Part shown: positions 26,844 through 34,622 of the stretch, in pieces | Layout: the number at the start of each line of letters is the position of its first letter | Position numbering within the stretch: the first letter of the stretch is position 1 | The notes under the pieces: model-generated | The model's database searches: none | Told to the model about the DNA's origin: nothing | Seen by the model: the letters and a program-made list of their open reading frames with translations, nothing else | Program-made: the position numbers and the translations under genes | NCBI RefSeq assembly: GCF_008642335.1 | Contig: NZ_CP029191.1 | Location: 2,914,001 to 2,978,000 of the forward strand | Direction: 5' to 3' | From: Streptomyces venezuelae | GTDB lineage: Bacteria > Actinomycetota > Actinomycetes > Streptomycetales > Streptomycetaceae | DNA: 64,000 nucleotides

Positions 26844-28157
26844 ATGAGTTCCACTGCCGCAGCGGCGCCACAGAAGAAGTGGTGGAACGGCCTGTTCCAG
26901 GGCCTGCAGAAGATGGGCCGCAGCCTTCAGCTGCCCATCGCGGTCCTGCCCGCCGCCGGCATCCTGAACCGGCTCGGGCAGCCCGACGTCTTCGGCGACG
27001 ACGGTCTGGGCTGGACGAACGTCGCCAAGGTCTTCGCGGCGGCGGGCGGTTCGCTGCTCGACTCCTCGCTCGGTCTGCCGCTGCTGTTCTGCATCGGTGT
27101 CGCGATCGGCATGGCGAAGAAGTCGGACGGTTCCACGGCGCTCGCGGCCGTCACCGGCTTCCTCGTCTACTACGCGGTGCTGCGCGCGTTCCCCGACGAC
27201 TGCCCCAAGGACACGACGTTCGGCGGCGCGGGCATGTGGAGCGGGGTGTGCGTGGCGGAGGACGGGACCGTGGCGCAGGCCGCGTACCAGAATCCGGGGG
27301 TGTTCGGCGGCATCGTGATGGGTCTGCTCGCCGCGTGGTTCTGGCAGCGGTACCACCGCGTGAAGCTGGTCGACTGGCTCGGCTTCTTCAACGGCCGCCG
27401 TCTGGTGCCGATCATCATGGCGTTCGTGGGGCTGGTCTTCGCGGGGATCTGCGTGTGGATCTGGCCGCCCATCGGTGACGCGCTGACGAGCTTCTCGAAG
27501 TGGCTGGTGGATCTGGACTGGCTGGGGTCGGGCATCTTCGGTGTCGCCAACCGGGCGCTGCTCACGGTGGGCCTGCATCAGTTCCTGAACACGTTCGTGT
27601 GGTTCCAGTTCGGGGACTACACGAAGCCGGACGGCACGGTCGTGCACGGTGACATCAACCGGTTCCTCGCGGGCGACCCGACGGCGGGCCAGTTCACCTC
27701 GGGTTTCTTCCCGATCATGATGTTCGCGCTGCCCGCCGCGGCCCTGGCGATCACGCACTGCGCGCGGCCCGAGCGCCGCAAGGTGGTCGGCGGTCTGATG
27801 CTGTCGGTGGGTCTGACGTCGTTCGTCACGGGCATCACCGAGCCGATCGAGTACTCGTTCCTCTTCATCGCGCCGCTGCTGTACGCGATCCACGCGGTGC
27901 TCACGGGTGTGTCGATGGCGGTGACGTGGGCGCTGGGGGTGAAGGACGGCTTCAGCTTCTCCGCGGGGCTGATCGACTACGTCATCAACTGGGGTCTCGC
28001 GACCAAGCCCTGGTTGATCATTCCGATCGGTCTGTGCTTCGCCGTCGTGTACTACGCGCTGTTCCGCTTCGTGATCGTCAAGTTCGATCTGCACACTCCG
28101 GGACGTGAACCGGAGGAGGAGGCGGAGGCGCAGGACCGGGAGCAGACGAAGGCGTAA
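26844..28157 (+). CDS. nagE1: PTS EIIC permease, N-acetylglucosamine (first copy)
   Basis: A 437-aa membrane permease of the glucose/GlcNAc PTS EIIC family. LQLPIAVLPAAGILNRLG begins the first helix, GIAIGMAKKSDGSTALAAVTG follows, and TGITEPIEYSFLFIAPLLYAIHAVLTG is the sugar-binding signature. The charged C-terminal tail lacks EIIB or EIIA domains, so it needs the separate NagF. GGGAGGGA precedes the ATG. It is controlled by the upstream dre and followed by a hairpin terminator. Confidence 0.94.
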   Translation: MSSTAAAAPQKKWWNGLFQGLQKMGRSLQLPIAVLPAAGILNRLGQPDVFGDDGLGWTNVAKVFAAAGGSLLDSSLGLPLLFCIGVAIGMAKKSDGSTALAAVTGFLVYYAVLRAFPDDCPKDTTFGGAGMWSGVCVAEDGTVAQAAYQNPGVFGGIVMGLLAAWFWQRYHRVKLVDWLGFFNGRRLVPIIMAFVGLVFAGICVWIWPPIGDALTSFSKWLVDLDWLGSGIFGVANRALLTVGLHQFLNTFVWFQFGDYTKPDGTVVHGDINRFLAGDPTAGQFTSGFFPIMMFALPAAALAITHCARPERRKVVGGLMLSVGLTSFVTGITEPIEYSFLFIAPLLYAIHAVLTGVSMAVTWALGVKDGFSFSAGLIDYVINWGLATKPWLIIPIGLCFAVVYYALFRFVIVKFDLHTPGREPEEEAEAQDREQTKA

Positions 28158-28189
28158 TTCGTCGCGCGGGGCGCTCTCCTCGTACCCTC

Positions 28190-28226
28190 TTACAGGCCCT
28201 CGGACCCTTGGTCCGGGGGTCTTTCG
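28190..28226 (+). terminator. Hairpin terminator after nagE1
   Basis: CCCTCGGACC / GGTCCGGGGG pairing around TTT-rich bases is followed by TCTTTCGG, about 35 bases past the nagE1 stop. It separates nagE1 from the operator region of nagE2. Confidence 0.7.
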
Positions 28227-28298
28227 GCTGTCATGTCGGGATATGGCCGACCCCACAGGAATCACGGGTTCCTTATGTCTCCTTCACCGTGCTACAAC

Positions 28299-28329
28299 AG
28301 GTCTACACCACTAATTGGTGTAGACCACG
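28299..28329. promoter_or_regulatory. Paired DasR-type operators before nagE2
   Basis: Two dre-like sequences face each other: AGGTCTACACCACT (28299-28312) and TTGGTGTAGACCACG (28315-28329). Together they form a perfect inverted repeat with 11-bp arms GGTCTACACCA and TGGTGTAGACC and a CTAAT spacer. It lies about 85 bases before the GTG of nagE2. It could bind two dimers or act as one composite site. Confidence 0.82.
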
Positions 28330-28413
28330 CGGCTTTCTCGCCGCGTCCCCCGGAGACGCCGCCGTCCCCCACTTCCATGTCCCCAGGCGGCGCCTTGCCC
28401 ACTGGAGGAAGTT

Positions 28414-29694
28414 GTGTCCACGACCGGCGCCGCCCCCGCGGCCGACAAGAAGAAGAAGGGCGCGGGCGTGATGGCCGTCATGCAGCGCATCGGCCGCAGC
28501 CTCATGCTGCCGGTCGCCGTGCTGCCCGCCGCCGCCCTCCTCGTCCGCTTCGGTCAGAACGACATGCTCGGCAAAGAGTCGTTCCCGACCTTCATCAACA
28601 AGCTCGCGGAGTACATGGCCGCCGGCGGTGGCGCGCTGCTCGACAACATGGCGCTCCTGTTCTGCGTCGGCATCGCGATCGGCTTCGCCAAGAAGTCGGA
28701 CGGCTCGACGGCCCTCGCCGCCGTGACCGGCTACCTGGTCTTCCAGAAGGTGCTCGCCACCTTCACGGACAAGAACCTGCCGAAGGTCGCGTCCGTCGTG
28801 GACGGCAAGATCGTCATGAACGAGGCGCCGGTCAACGCCGGTGTGCTCGGCGGCGTCGTCATGGGCATCATCGTCGCCCTGCTCTACCAGAAGTTCTACC
28901 GGACCAAGCTCCCCGACTGGGCGGGCTTCTTCGGCGGCCGCCGCCTCGTCCCGATCCTTTCGGCCTTCGCGGGCCTGGTCGCGGGCATCGTCTTCGGTCT
29001 GATCTGGCCGGTCCTCGGCACCGGCATCCACAACTTCAGTGAGTGGCTCGTCGGTTCGGGCGCCGTCGGCGCCGGTGTCTTCGGTGTCGCCAACCGCGCG
29101 CTGATCCCCGTGGGCATGCACCACCTCCTGAACTCCTTCCCCTGGTTCCAGGCGGGCACGTACAACGACGGCGGCGTGGACTACCACGGCGACATCGCGC
29201 GCTTCCTGCACCACGACCCGACCGCGGGCCAGTTCATGACGGGCTTCTTCCCGATCATGATGTTCGCCCTGCCGGCCGCCTGCCTCGCGATCGTGCACTG
29301 CGCCCGTCCCGAGCGCCGCAAGGTCGTCGGCGGCATGATGTTCTCCCTCGCGGCCACCGCGTTCGTGACCGGTGTGACCGAGCCGATCGAGTTCACCTTC
29401 ATGTTCATCGCGCCGGTCCTGTACGCGATCCACGCGGTGCTCACCGGTGTCTCCATGGCGCTGACCTGGGCGCTCGGCATGAAGGACGGCTTCGGCTTCT
29501 CGGCCGGCGCGGTGGACTTCCTGCTGAACCTCGGCATCGCGAAGAACCCGTGGGGCCTGGCACTGGTCGGCCTCTGCTTCGCCGCGGTCTACTACGTGGT
29601 CTTCCGCTTCGCGATCACCAAGTTCAACCTGCCGACGCCGGGCCGCGAGTCCGACGAGGAGCTCGCCGAGCTCCTGAAGGCGGAGGGCAAGTAG
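28414..29694 (+). CDS. nagE2: PTS EIIC permease, N-acetylglucosamine (second copy)
   Basis: A 426-aa EIIC paralogue of nagE1. LMLPVAVLPAAALLVRFGQND, GIAIGFAKKSDGSTALAAVTGYL and TGVTEPIEFTFMFIAPVLYAIHAVLTG are family blocks. A short Lys-rich N terminus and an acidic C-terminal tail flank the membrane domain. The GTG at 28414 has GGAGGAA upstream. It has its own double dre and ends at a strong terminator. In S. coelicolor, NagE2 is the main GlcNAc permease, as I recall. Confidence 0.94.
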   Translation: MSTTGAAPAADKKKKGAGVMAVMQRIGRSLMLPVAVLPAAALLVRFGQNDMLGKESFPTFINKLAEYMAAGGGALLDNMALLFCVGIAIGFAKKSDGSTALAAVTGYLVFQKVLATFTDKNLPKVASVVDGKIVMNEAPVNAGVLGGVVMGIIVALLYQKFYRTKLPDWAGFFGGRRLVPILSAFAGLVAGIVFGLIWPVLGTGIHNFSEWLVGSGAVGAGVFGVANRALIPVGMHHLLNSFPWFQAGTYNDGGVDYHGDIARFLHHDPTAGQFMTGFFPIMMFALPAACLAIVHCARPERRKVVGGMMFSLAATAFVTGVTEPIEFTFMFIAPVLYAIHAVLTGVSMALTWALGMKDGFGFSAGAVDFLLNLGIAKNPWGLALVGLCFAAVYYVVFRFAITKFNLPTPGRESDEELAELLKAEGK

Positions 29695-29718
29695 CCTGCG
29701 GCTCAGCTGAGCAGGGAC

Positions 29719-29755
29719 AAGGGCCCGGGCGTTGGTGACCAACGCCCGGGCCCTT
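29719..29755 (+). terminator. Strong terminator after nagE2
   Basis: The arms AAGGGCCCGGGCGTTGGT and ACCAACGCCCGGGCCCTT surround a two-base core (GA-like), 25 bases past the nagE2 stop. Confidence 0.9.
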
Positions 29756-29798
29756 CGCTGTGCGGCGTCACGTAGCGTCGACATGGCACGCGCCATTG

Positions 29799-29845
29799 CG
29801 GGGGCTCCGCCCCCGGACCCCCGCTCCTCGATCGCCGGAGGGGCT
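29799..29845 (+). repeat. GGGGCTCCGCCCC / CGCCGGAGGGGCT repeat, copy 1
   Basis: A two-part repeat common in streptomycetes: a GCGGGGGCTCCGCCCCC hairpin, then GCTCCTCGATCGCCGGAGGGGCT. A second copy is at 32181-32228 and a degenerate relative at 35659-35696. In this copy the GGAGGGG end lies ten bases before the ATG of the next gene and probably serves as its ribosome site. Confidence 0.75.
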
Positions 29846-29853
29846 AGATTTCC

Positions 29854-30756
29854 ATGACCACCCGCATCCTCGACCTCGACCGCGAGCGCCTCGCCGCCCT
29901 GCGCGGCCGCGACCTGACCGCCTCCGTCGCCGCCGCGGAGGGCCGCACGATGGTCGCCGAGGTGTTCGCCGACCGCGCCGCCCTGATCCCGATGCCGGGC
30001 ATGCCGGGCGTGCACAACGCCGAGCTGGTCGCGGCCTTCGGCGCCGACATCGTCGTACTGAACCTCATCGAGCGCGCCTGGGACGGCGAGCGCCTCACCC
30101 TGCCGGGCCTCGGCACCTTCTCCTCCCTCACCGACCTCGCGGCGTACATCGGCCGCCCGGTCGGCATCAATCTGGAGCCGGGTGACGTCCCGGAGATCCG
30201 GCGCGCGAAGCCGGAGTACGCCAAGCGGCTGATCGACATGGGTGCGGCGATGCTCTGTCTGACGGCGAACCCGGGCACGGGCGGGTCGTACGACGGGCTC
30301 GCGCGGGTCACCGAGGAGCTGCGGGCCGGGCTCGGGGACGACGTGGCGCTGTGGAGCGGCAAGATGCACCACGCGGGGCACCCGGAGCGGGTCACGGTGG
30401 AGCGGCTGACGTCGCTGGTGGAGGCGGGCGCCGACGGGGTCGTCCTGCCGCTGCCCGGCACGCTGCCGGGCGTCACCAAGGAGCTGGCCGCGGAGGCGGT
30501 GGCGGCGGTGCAGGACGCGGGCGCGGTGGTGATGGGCGCGATCGGCACGAGCCAGGAGGGCTCGCACGCGAACGTGGTGCCGCAACTCGCCCTGACGGCG
30601 AAGGAGGTGGGCATCGACGCCCACCACTTCGGCGACTCGTTCCTGCCGGGGATGTGCGACCCGGAGGTCATGTACGACTACTCGGTGGCGATCCGCGGCC
30701 GCCGCCACACGTGGAACCGGATGGCGCTGGGCGGCCGCGGGTACCGGCGGGCCTGA
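29854..30756 (+). CDS. Putative TIM-barrel protein next to GlcNAc PTS, function unknown
   Basis: A 300-aa soluble protein. Alternating strand-helix signals read as a barrel: MVAEVFA, DIVVLNL, VGINLEPGDVP, AAMLCLTANPGTGGSYDG, VALWSGKMHHAG, DGVVLPLPGTLPG and AVVMGAIGTSQEG. PEP-mutase/PEP-hydrolase-like barrels resemble this, but I am not certain of the family. Its position after the nag PTS genes suggests a link to sugar or PEP metabolism. The strong terminator between makes co-transcription unlikely. The start is ATG with GGAGGGG from the adjacent repeat. Confidence 0.7.
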   Translation: MTTRILDLDRERLAALRGRDLTASVAAAEGRTMVAEVFADRAALIPMPGMPGVHNAELVAAFGADIVVLNLIERAWDGERLTLPGLGTFSSLTDLAAYIGRPVGINLEPGDVPEIRRAKPEYAKRLIDMGAAMLCLTANPGTGGSYDGLARVTEELRAGLGDDVALWSGKMHHAGHPERVTVERLTSLVEAGADGVVLPLPGTLPGVTKELAAEAVAAVQDAGAVVMGAIGTSQEGSHANVVPQLALTAKEVGIDAHHFGDSFLPGMCDPEVMYDYSVAIRGRRHTWNRMALGGRGYRRA

Positions 30757-30760
30757 GCGG

Positions 30761-31513
30761 TCAGATCTCGTACGTCGCGCCGGGCGCGGCGAGGGCCGTC
30801 GGACCCGCGTAGACCGCGCGGGCGTCGGTGAGGTTGGCCTGGGGGTCCGTCCACGGCGGGATGTGGGTGAGCAGCAACCTTCCTGCACCGGCCCGGTGGG
30901 CGGACTCCCCCGCCTCCCTGCCGTTGAGGTGCAGGTCGGGGATGTTCTCCTTGCCGTGCGTGAAGGCGGCCTCGCACAGGAAGAAGTCGGTTTCCTCGGC
31001 GAGTTCGTCCAGGGCGGAGCAGGGTCCGGTGTCCCCGGAGTACGTGAGGGACTTCCCGGCGTGCTCGACGCGGATGGCGTACGCCTCGACGGGGTGGCAC
31101 ATCTTCTCGGTGCGGACGGAGAACGGGCCGATGTCGAACGTGGCGGGCTTGACCGTGTGGAAGTCGAAGACCTCGCTCATCGAGGACGCGGAGGGCGTGT
31201 CCGCGTACGCCGTGGTGAGGCGCTGCTCGGTGCCTTCCGGGCCGTACACCGGGATGGGGGCGCAGCGGCCACCCTCGTGGCGGTAGTAACGGGCCACGAA
31301 GTACGCGCACATGTCGATGCAGTGATCGGCGTGCAGGTGGCTGAGGAAGATCGCGTCGAGGTCGTACAGACCGATGTGGCGCTGCAGCTCGCCGAGGGCG
31401 CCGTTGCCCATGTCGAGCAGCAACCGGAAGCCGTCGGCCTCGACGAGGTAGCTCGAGCAGGCCGAGTCCGCGGAGGGAAACGACCCCGAGCAGCCGACGA
31501 CGGTGAGCTTCAT
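30761..31513 (-). CDS. MBL-fold metal-dependent hydrolase
   Basis: A 250-aa metallo-beta-lactamase-fold protein. The metal motif is SHLHADHCIDM (HxHxDH), then HPVEAY, SGDTGPC and a C-terminal LTHIPPWTDP His. The layout resembles RNase Z/cyclic-phosphodiesterase-like or lactonase-type MBL enzymes; the substrate is not known. The ATG at 31513 with GGAGG ten bases upstream is preferred to the longer frame from 31579. It converges on the barrel-protein gene with a four-base gap between stops. Confidence 0.9.
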   Translation of the reverse strand: MKLTVVGCSGSFPSADSACSSYLVEADGFRLLLDMGNGALGELQRHIGLYDLDAIFLSHLHADHCIDMCAYFVARYYRHEGGRCAPIPVYGPEGTEQRLTTAYADTPSASSMSEVFDFHTVKPATFDIGPFSVRTEKMCHPVEAYAIRVEHAGKSLTYSGDTGPCSALDELAEETDFFLCEAAFTHGKENIPDLHLNGREAGESAHRAGAGRLLLTHIPPWTDPQANLTDARAVYAGPTALAAPGATYEI

Positions 31514-31695
31514 GAAGCTGGAACCTCCGCGCTGGCAGGAGAGCTGGGGAGTGTGCGGTCCGTCGAGCGTAAGGCGCAAAAGGGTTGGTCGCTCCTCCGT
31601 CGTGGGCCGTTGTGGGCGAACTCACCTGCACTGTCACCGGTTCGGGGGGCTTCTGGGGCCGGGCGGGGCGGTGGGCGGTCCGGGATGCGCGCCGG

Positions 31696-31701
31696 TACGG
31701 T
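31696..31701 (+). promoter_or_regulatory. Candidate -10 box of leaderless PemK-like gene
   Basis: TACGGT fits TANNNT and ends seven bases before the ATG at 31709, which would place the first transcribed base at or next to the start codon. No ribosome site is visible. The -35 is not convincing. Confidence 0.35.
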
Positions 31702-31708
31702 CGTGGGT

Positions 31709-32170
31709 ATGGACACGTCGTGGTGGCTCGCGCTGGCCGCAGTGGTGGTGCTCGCGCTCGTCGTCACCTTGGTGGACGGCTGGGGGCGCGGGCCGCGGAA
31801 GCGGAGTTCCCGTCCGGCGGGCAGGACGCGGCCGCCGCGGGGTCCGCGGCGGCGCCTTCCGGCGCCGCGGGCGGGGGAGATCTGGTGGGCGCGGGTGCCG
31901 TACGAGGACGGGCCCGGCGGGAAGGACCGGCCGTGTCTGGTCCTGTCGGTGCACGGGCGGAGCGCCCGGGTCGCGAAGATCACCAGCAAGTACCACGACG
32001 AGCGTGCGGGGGTGATCCCGCTGCCGCCGGGTTCGGTGGGCGACGCGGAGGGCCGCGCGAGCTTCCTGGAGACGGACGAGCTGCGGGACGTACCGCTGGC
32101 CGAGTTCCGGCGCAGGGCGGGGACGGCGGATCCGGTGCTGTGGGATCAGGTGAAGCATTTGGCGGGCTGA
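31709..32170 (+). CDS. Membrane-anchored PemK/MazF-like domain protein
   Basis: A 153-aa protein. One N-terminal membrane helix (WWLALAAVVVLALVVTLV) and a basic Arg/Pro linker are followed by a PemK-like domain. That domain has PRAGEIWWARVPYEDGPGGKDRPCLVLS, then ITSKYHDERAGVIPLP and DVPLAEFRRRAGTADPVLWDQVKHL. MazF/PemK toxins are RNases made as soluble proteins with an antitoxin gene beside them. No antitoxin is visible here, so this is probably not a simple toxin. A TACGGT box ends seven bases before the ATG, suggesting a leaderless mRNA. Confidence 0.82.
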   Translation: MDTSWWLALAAVVVLALVVTLVDGWGRGPRKRSSRPAGRTRPPRGPRRRLPAPRAGEIWWARVPYEDGPGGKDRPCLVLSVHGRSARVAKITSKYHDERAGVIPLPPGSVGDAEGRASFLETDELRDVPLAEFRRRAGTADPVLWDQVKHLAG

Positions 32171-32180
32171 GCCGCCGTCT

Positions 32181-32228
32181 TCCGGGGCTCCGCCCCGGAC
32201 CCCGCTCCTTAAACGCCGGAGGGGCTGA
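32181..32228 (+). repeat. GGGGCTCCGCCCC / CGCCGGAGGGGCT repeat, copy 2
   Basis: The same two-part element as at 29799-29845, with CCGGGGCTCCGCCCCGG and then GCTCCTTAAACGCCGGAGGGGCTGA. It lies between the convergent PemK-like and cysM genes, and its right half supplies one arm of the terminator hairpin there. Confidence 0.75.
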
Positions 32229-32253
32229 CCTTGCCCCTGTCAGCCCCTCCGGC
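32215..32253. terminator. Bidirectional terminator between PemK-like gene and cysM
   Basis: The arms GCCGGAGGGGCTGA and TCAGCCCCTCCGGC are perfect inverted repeats, placed between two convergent genes. The left arm is part of a genome-wide type of repeat. Confidence 0.85.
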
Positions 32254-32270
32254 GTGCAATCAGCTCAGTG

Positions 32271-33236
<966 letters not shown>

Positions 33237-33515
33237 CTAGACCATGCCGCCGGCGACGGCCGGCAGGATCGTGACGCTGTCGCCGTCGGCGACCTTCGTG
33301 GAGATGCCGTCGAGGAAGCGGACGTCCTCGTCGTTGAGGTACACGTTCACGAAGCGGCGGAGCTTGCCGTCGTCGACGATGCGCTCGGCGATGCCCGCGT
33401 GCCGCGAGTCGAGGTCGGTGAAGAGCTCGGCGAGGGTGTCACCGCTGCCCTCGACGGCCTTGGCGCCGTCGGTGTAGGTGCGGAGGATGGTCGGGATGCG
33501 GACCTCGATGGCCAT
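33237..33515 (-). CDS. cysO: CysO/MoaD/ThiS-family sulfur carrier
   Basis: A 92-aa ubiquitin-like sulfur carrier with IEVRIPTILRTYTDG at the start and DGDSVTILPAVAGG near the end. The reactive GG is followed by two extra residues, Met-Val. In this family the GG must be at the C terminus to be adenylated and thiocarboxylated, so trimming is expected. The JAMM protease encoded at 36859-37281 is a candidate. The gene sits directly before cysM, with a Cys-containing leader peptide about 140 bases upstream. Confidence 0.92.
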   Translation of the reverse strand: MAIEVRIPTILRTYTDGAKAVEGSGDTLAELFTDLDSRHAGIAERIVDDGKLRRFVNVYLNDEDVRFLDGISTKVADGDSVTILPAVAGGMV

Positions 33516-33653
33516 GCTGAGGGCTCCTGTCGGGAGTCGAGAAGTGCGTGTGGTGGGCGCGCGGCGGCGCGGGGCTTGCGGTGTGCTGCGCCGGGCGTAC
33601 GGAAGTGCGGCCGCCGCGGCCCGCGGCCGTGCGTGGGACCGCGGTGGACCGGT

Positions 33654-33761
33654 TCAGCGGGTACAGATGGCGCTGGCGAGGCGGCACAGGTCGACGTGCA
33701 GCCGCGCCACGAGCAGCAGGGGTGCGCTCGGCGTCTCTTCGCTCACGTCATGGGGAACCAT
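33654..33761 (-). CDS. Cys-containing leader peptide before cysO-cysM
   Basis: A 35-aa reading frame that begins MVPHDVSEE and ends LVARLHVDLCRLASAICTR. Peptides ending like this are annotated as putative leader peptides before sulfur-assimilation genes in many actinomycetes. Its two Cys codons (TGC, TGT) lie near the 3' end. It ends about 140 bases before cysO, room enough for an attenuator. A role in sensing charged tRNA-Cys is inferred by analogy with other amino-acid leaders. Confidence 0.8.
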   Translation of the reverse strand: MVPHDVSEETPSAPLLLVARLHVDLCRLASAICTR

Positions 33762-33827
33762 GCGGTCATCGTATCGATTCCCGGTCCGGATCCCGGAATG
33801 TGATCTCAGATGGTGGACGGAATCCGT

Positions 33828-34622
33828 TCAGGATGCGGGCGGCGGCAGATAGACGACGGTCGGGGCGCCGGTCAGCGGATGCGTGCTGACCTCGGCGGTC
33901 ACGCCGTACACGGTGGCCAGCAGCTCGGCGGTGAGGACTTCCTTGGGCGCTCCGGAGGCGACGAGCCGGCCGCCGTCGAGGACGTAGAGGCGGTCGCAGA
34001 AGTACGCGGCCAGGTTGAGGTCGTGCAGGGCCAGGAGGTTGGTCGTGCCGAGGTCCCGTACGAAGGAGAGGATCTCCAGCTGGTAGCGGATGTCCAGGTG
34101 GTTGGTGGGTTCGTCGAGGACGACGAGGGTGGGCTGCTGCACGAGGGCGCGGGCGACGAGGGCGCGCTGGCGTTCGCCGCCGGAGAGGGAGGGGAAGGCG
34201 CGGTCGGCGAGGTCCTCGACGCCGACGCGGGCTAGCGCCTCGGTGACGAGTTCGTCGTCGGCGGCGGTGTCCGCCTCCCAGAACCGTTTGTGCGGGGAGC
34301 GGCCCATGGCGACGACCTGCCGGACGGTGAGCTCGAACGCGGCCTGCCCGTCCTGCGGCACGGTGGCCAGGCGGCGGGCGCGGGCCTTGGGGGTCATGGT
34401 GTGCAGGTCGTCACCGTCGAGGAGGGCGCGGCCCGCGGTGGGGCGCAGGGTGCCGTACACGCAGCGCAGGAGGGTCGTCTTGCCGCTGCCGTTGGGACCG
34501 ACGACGCCGACGGTCTCGCCGGGGTCGGCGGTGAGGTCGACGGCGTCGACGAGGAGCCGTCCTGCCACCTCGTACGAGAGCCCTTCGGTGCGCAGTCCGC
34601 CGACGGGCGGTGCCACGGTCAT
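33828..34622 (-). CDS. btuD: Cobalamin-type ABC transporter ATP-binding protein
   Basis: A 264-aa ABC ATPase of the siderophore/B12 (FecE/BtuD) type. Walker A is GPNGSGKTT (Lys48), the signature is LSGGERQRALVARAL, Walker B is LVVLDEPTNHLD, and the switch His is in LALHDLNLAAYFCDR. The ATG overlaps the permease stop (ATGA). A B12 riboswitch heads the operon, which supports cobalamin as substrate. A cobinamide or iron-siderophore substrate cannot be excluded from the ATPase alone. Confidence 0.9.
   Translation of the reverse strand: MTVAPPVGGLRTEGLSYEVAGRLLVDAVDLTADPGETVGVVGPNGSGKTTLLRCVYGTLRPTAGRALLDGDDLHTMTPKARARRLATVPQDGQAAFELTVRQVVAMGRSPHKRFWEADTAADDELVTEALARVGVEDLADRAFPSLSGGERQRALVARALVQQPTLVVLDEPTNHLDIRYQLEILSFVRDLGTTNLLALHDLNLAAYFCDRLYVLDGGRLVASGAPKEVLTAELLATVYGVTAEVSTHPLTGAPTVVYLPPPAS

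Noticed and set aside
26400..29694. Search for an EIIA gene with the nag PTS genes
   Set aside because: None is present in the window; in Streptomyces EIIA (crr) is encoded elsewhere with HPr and EI.
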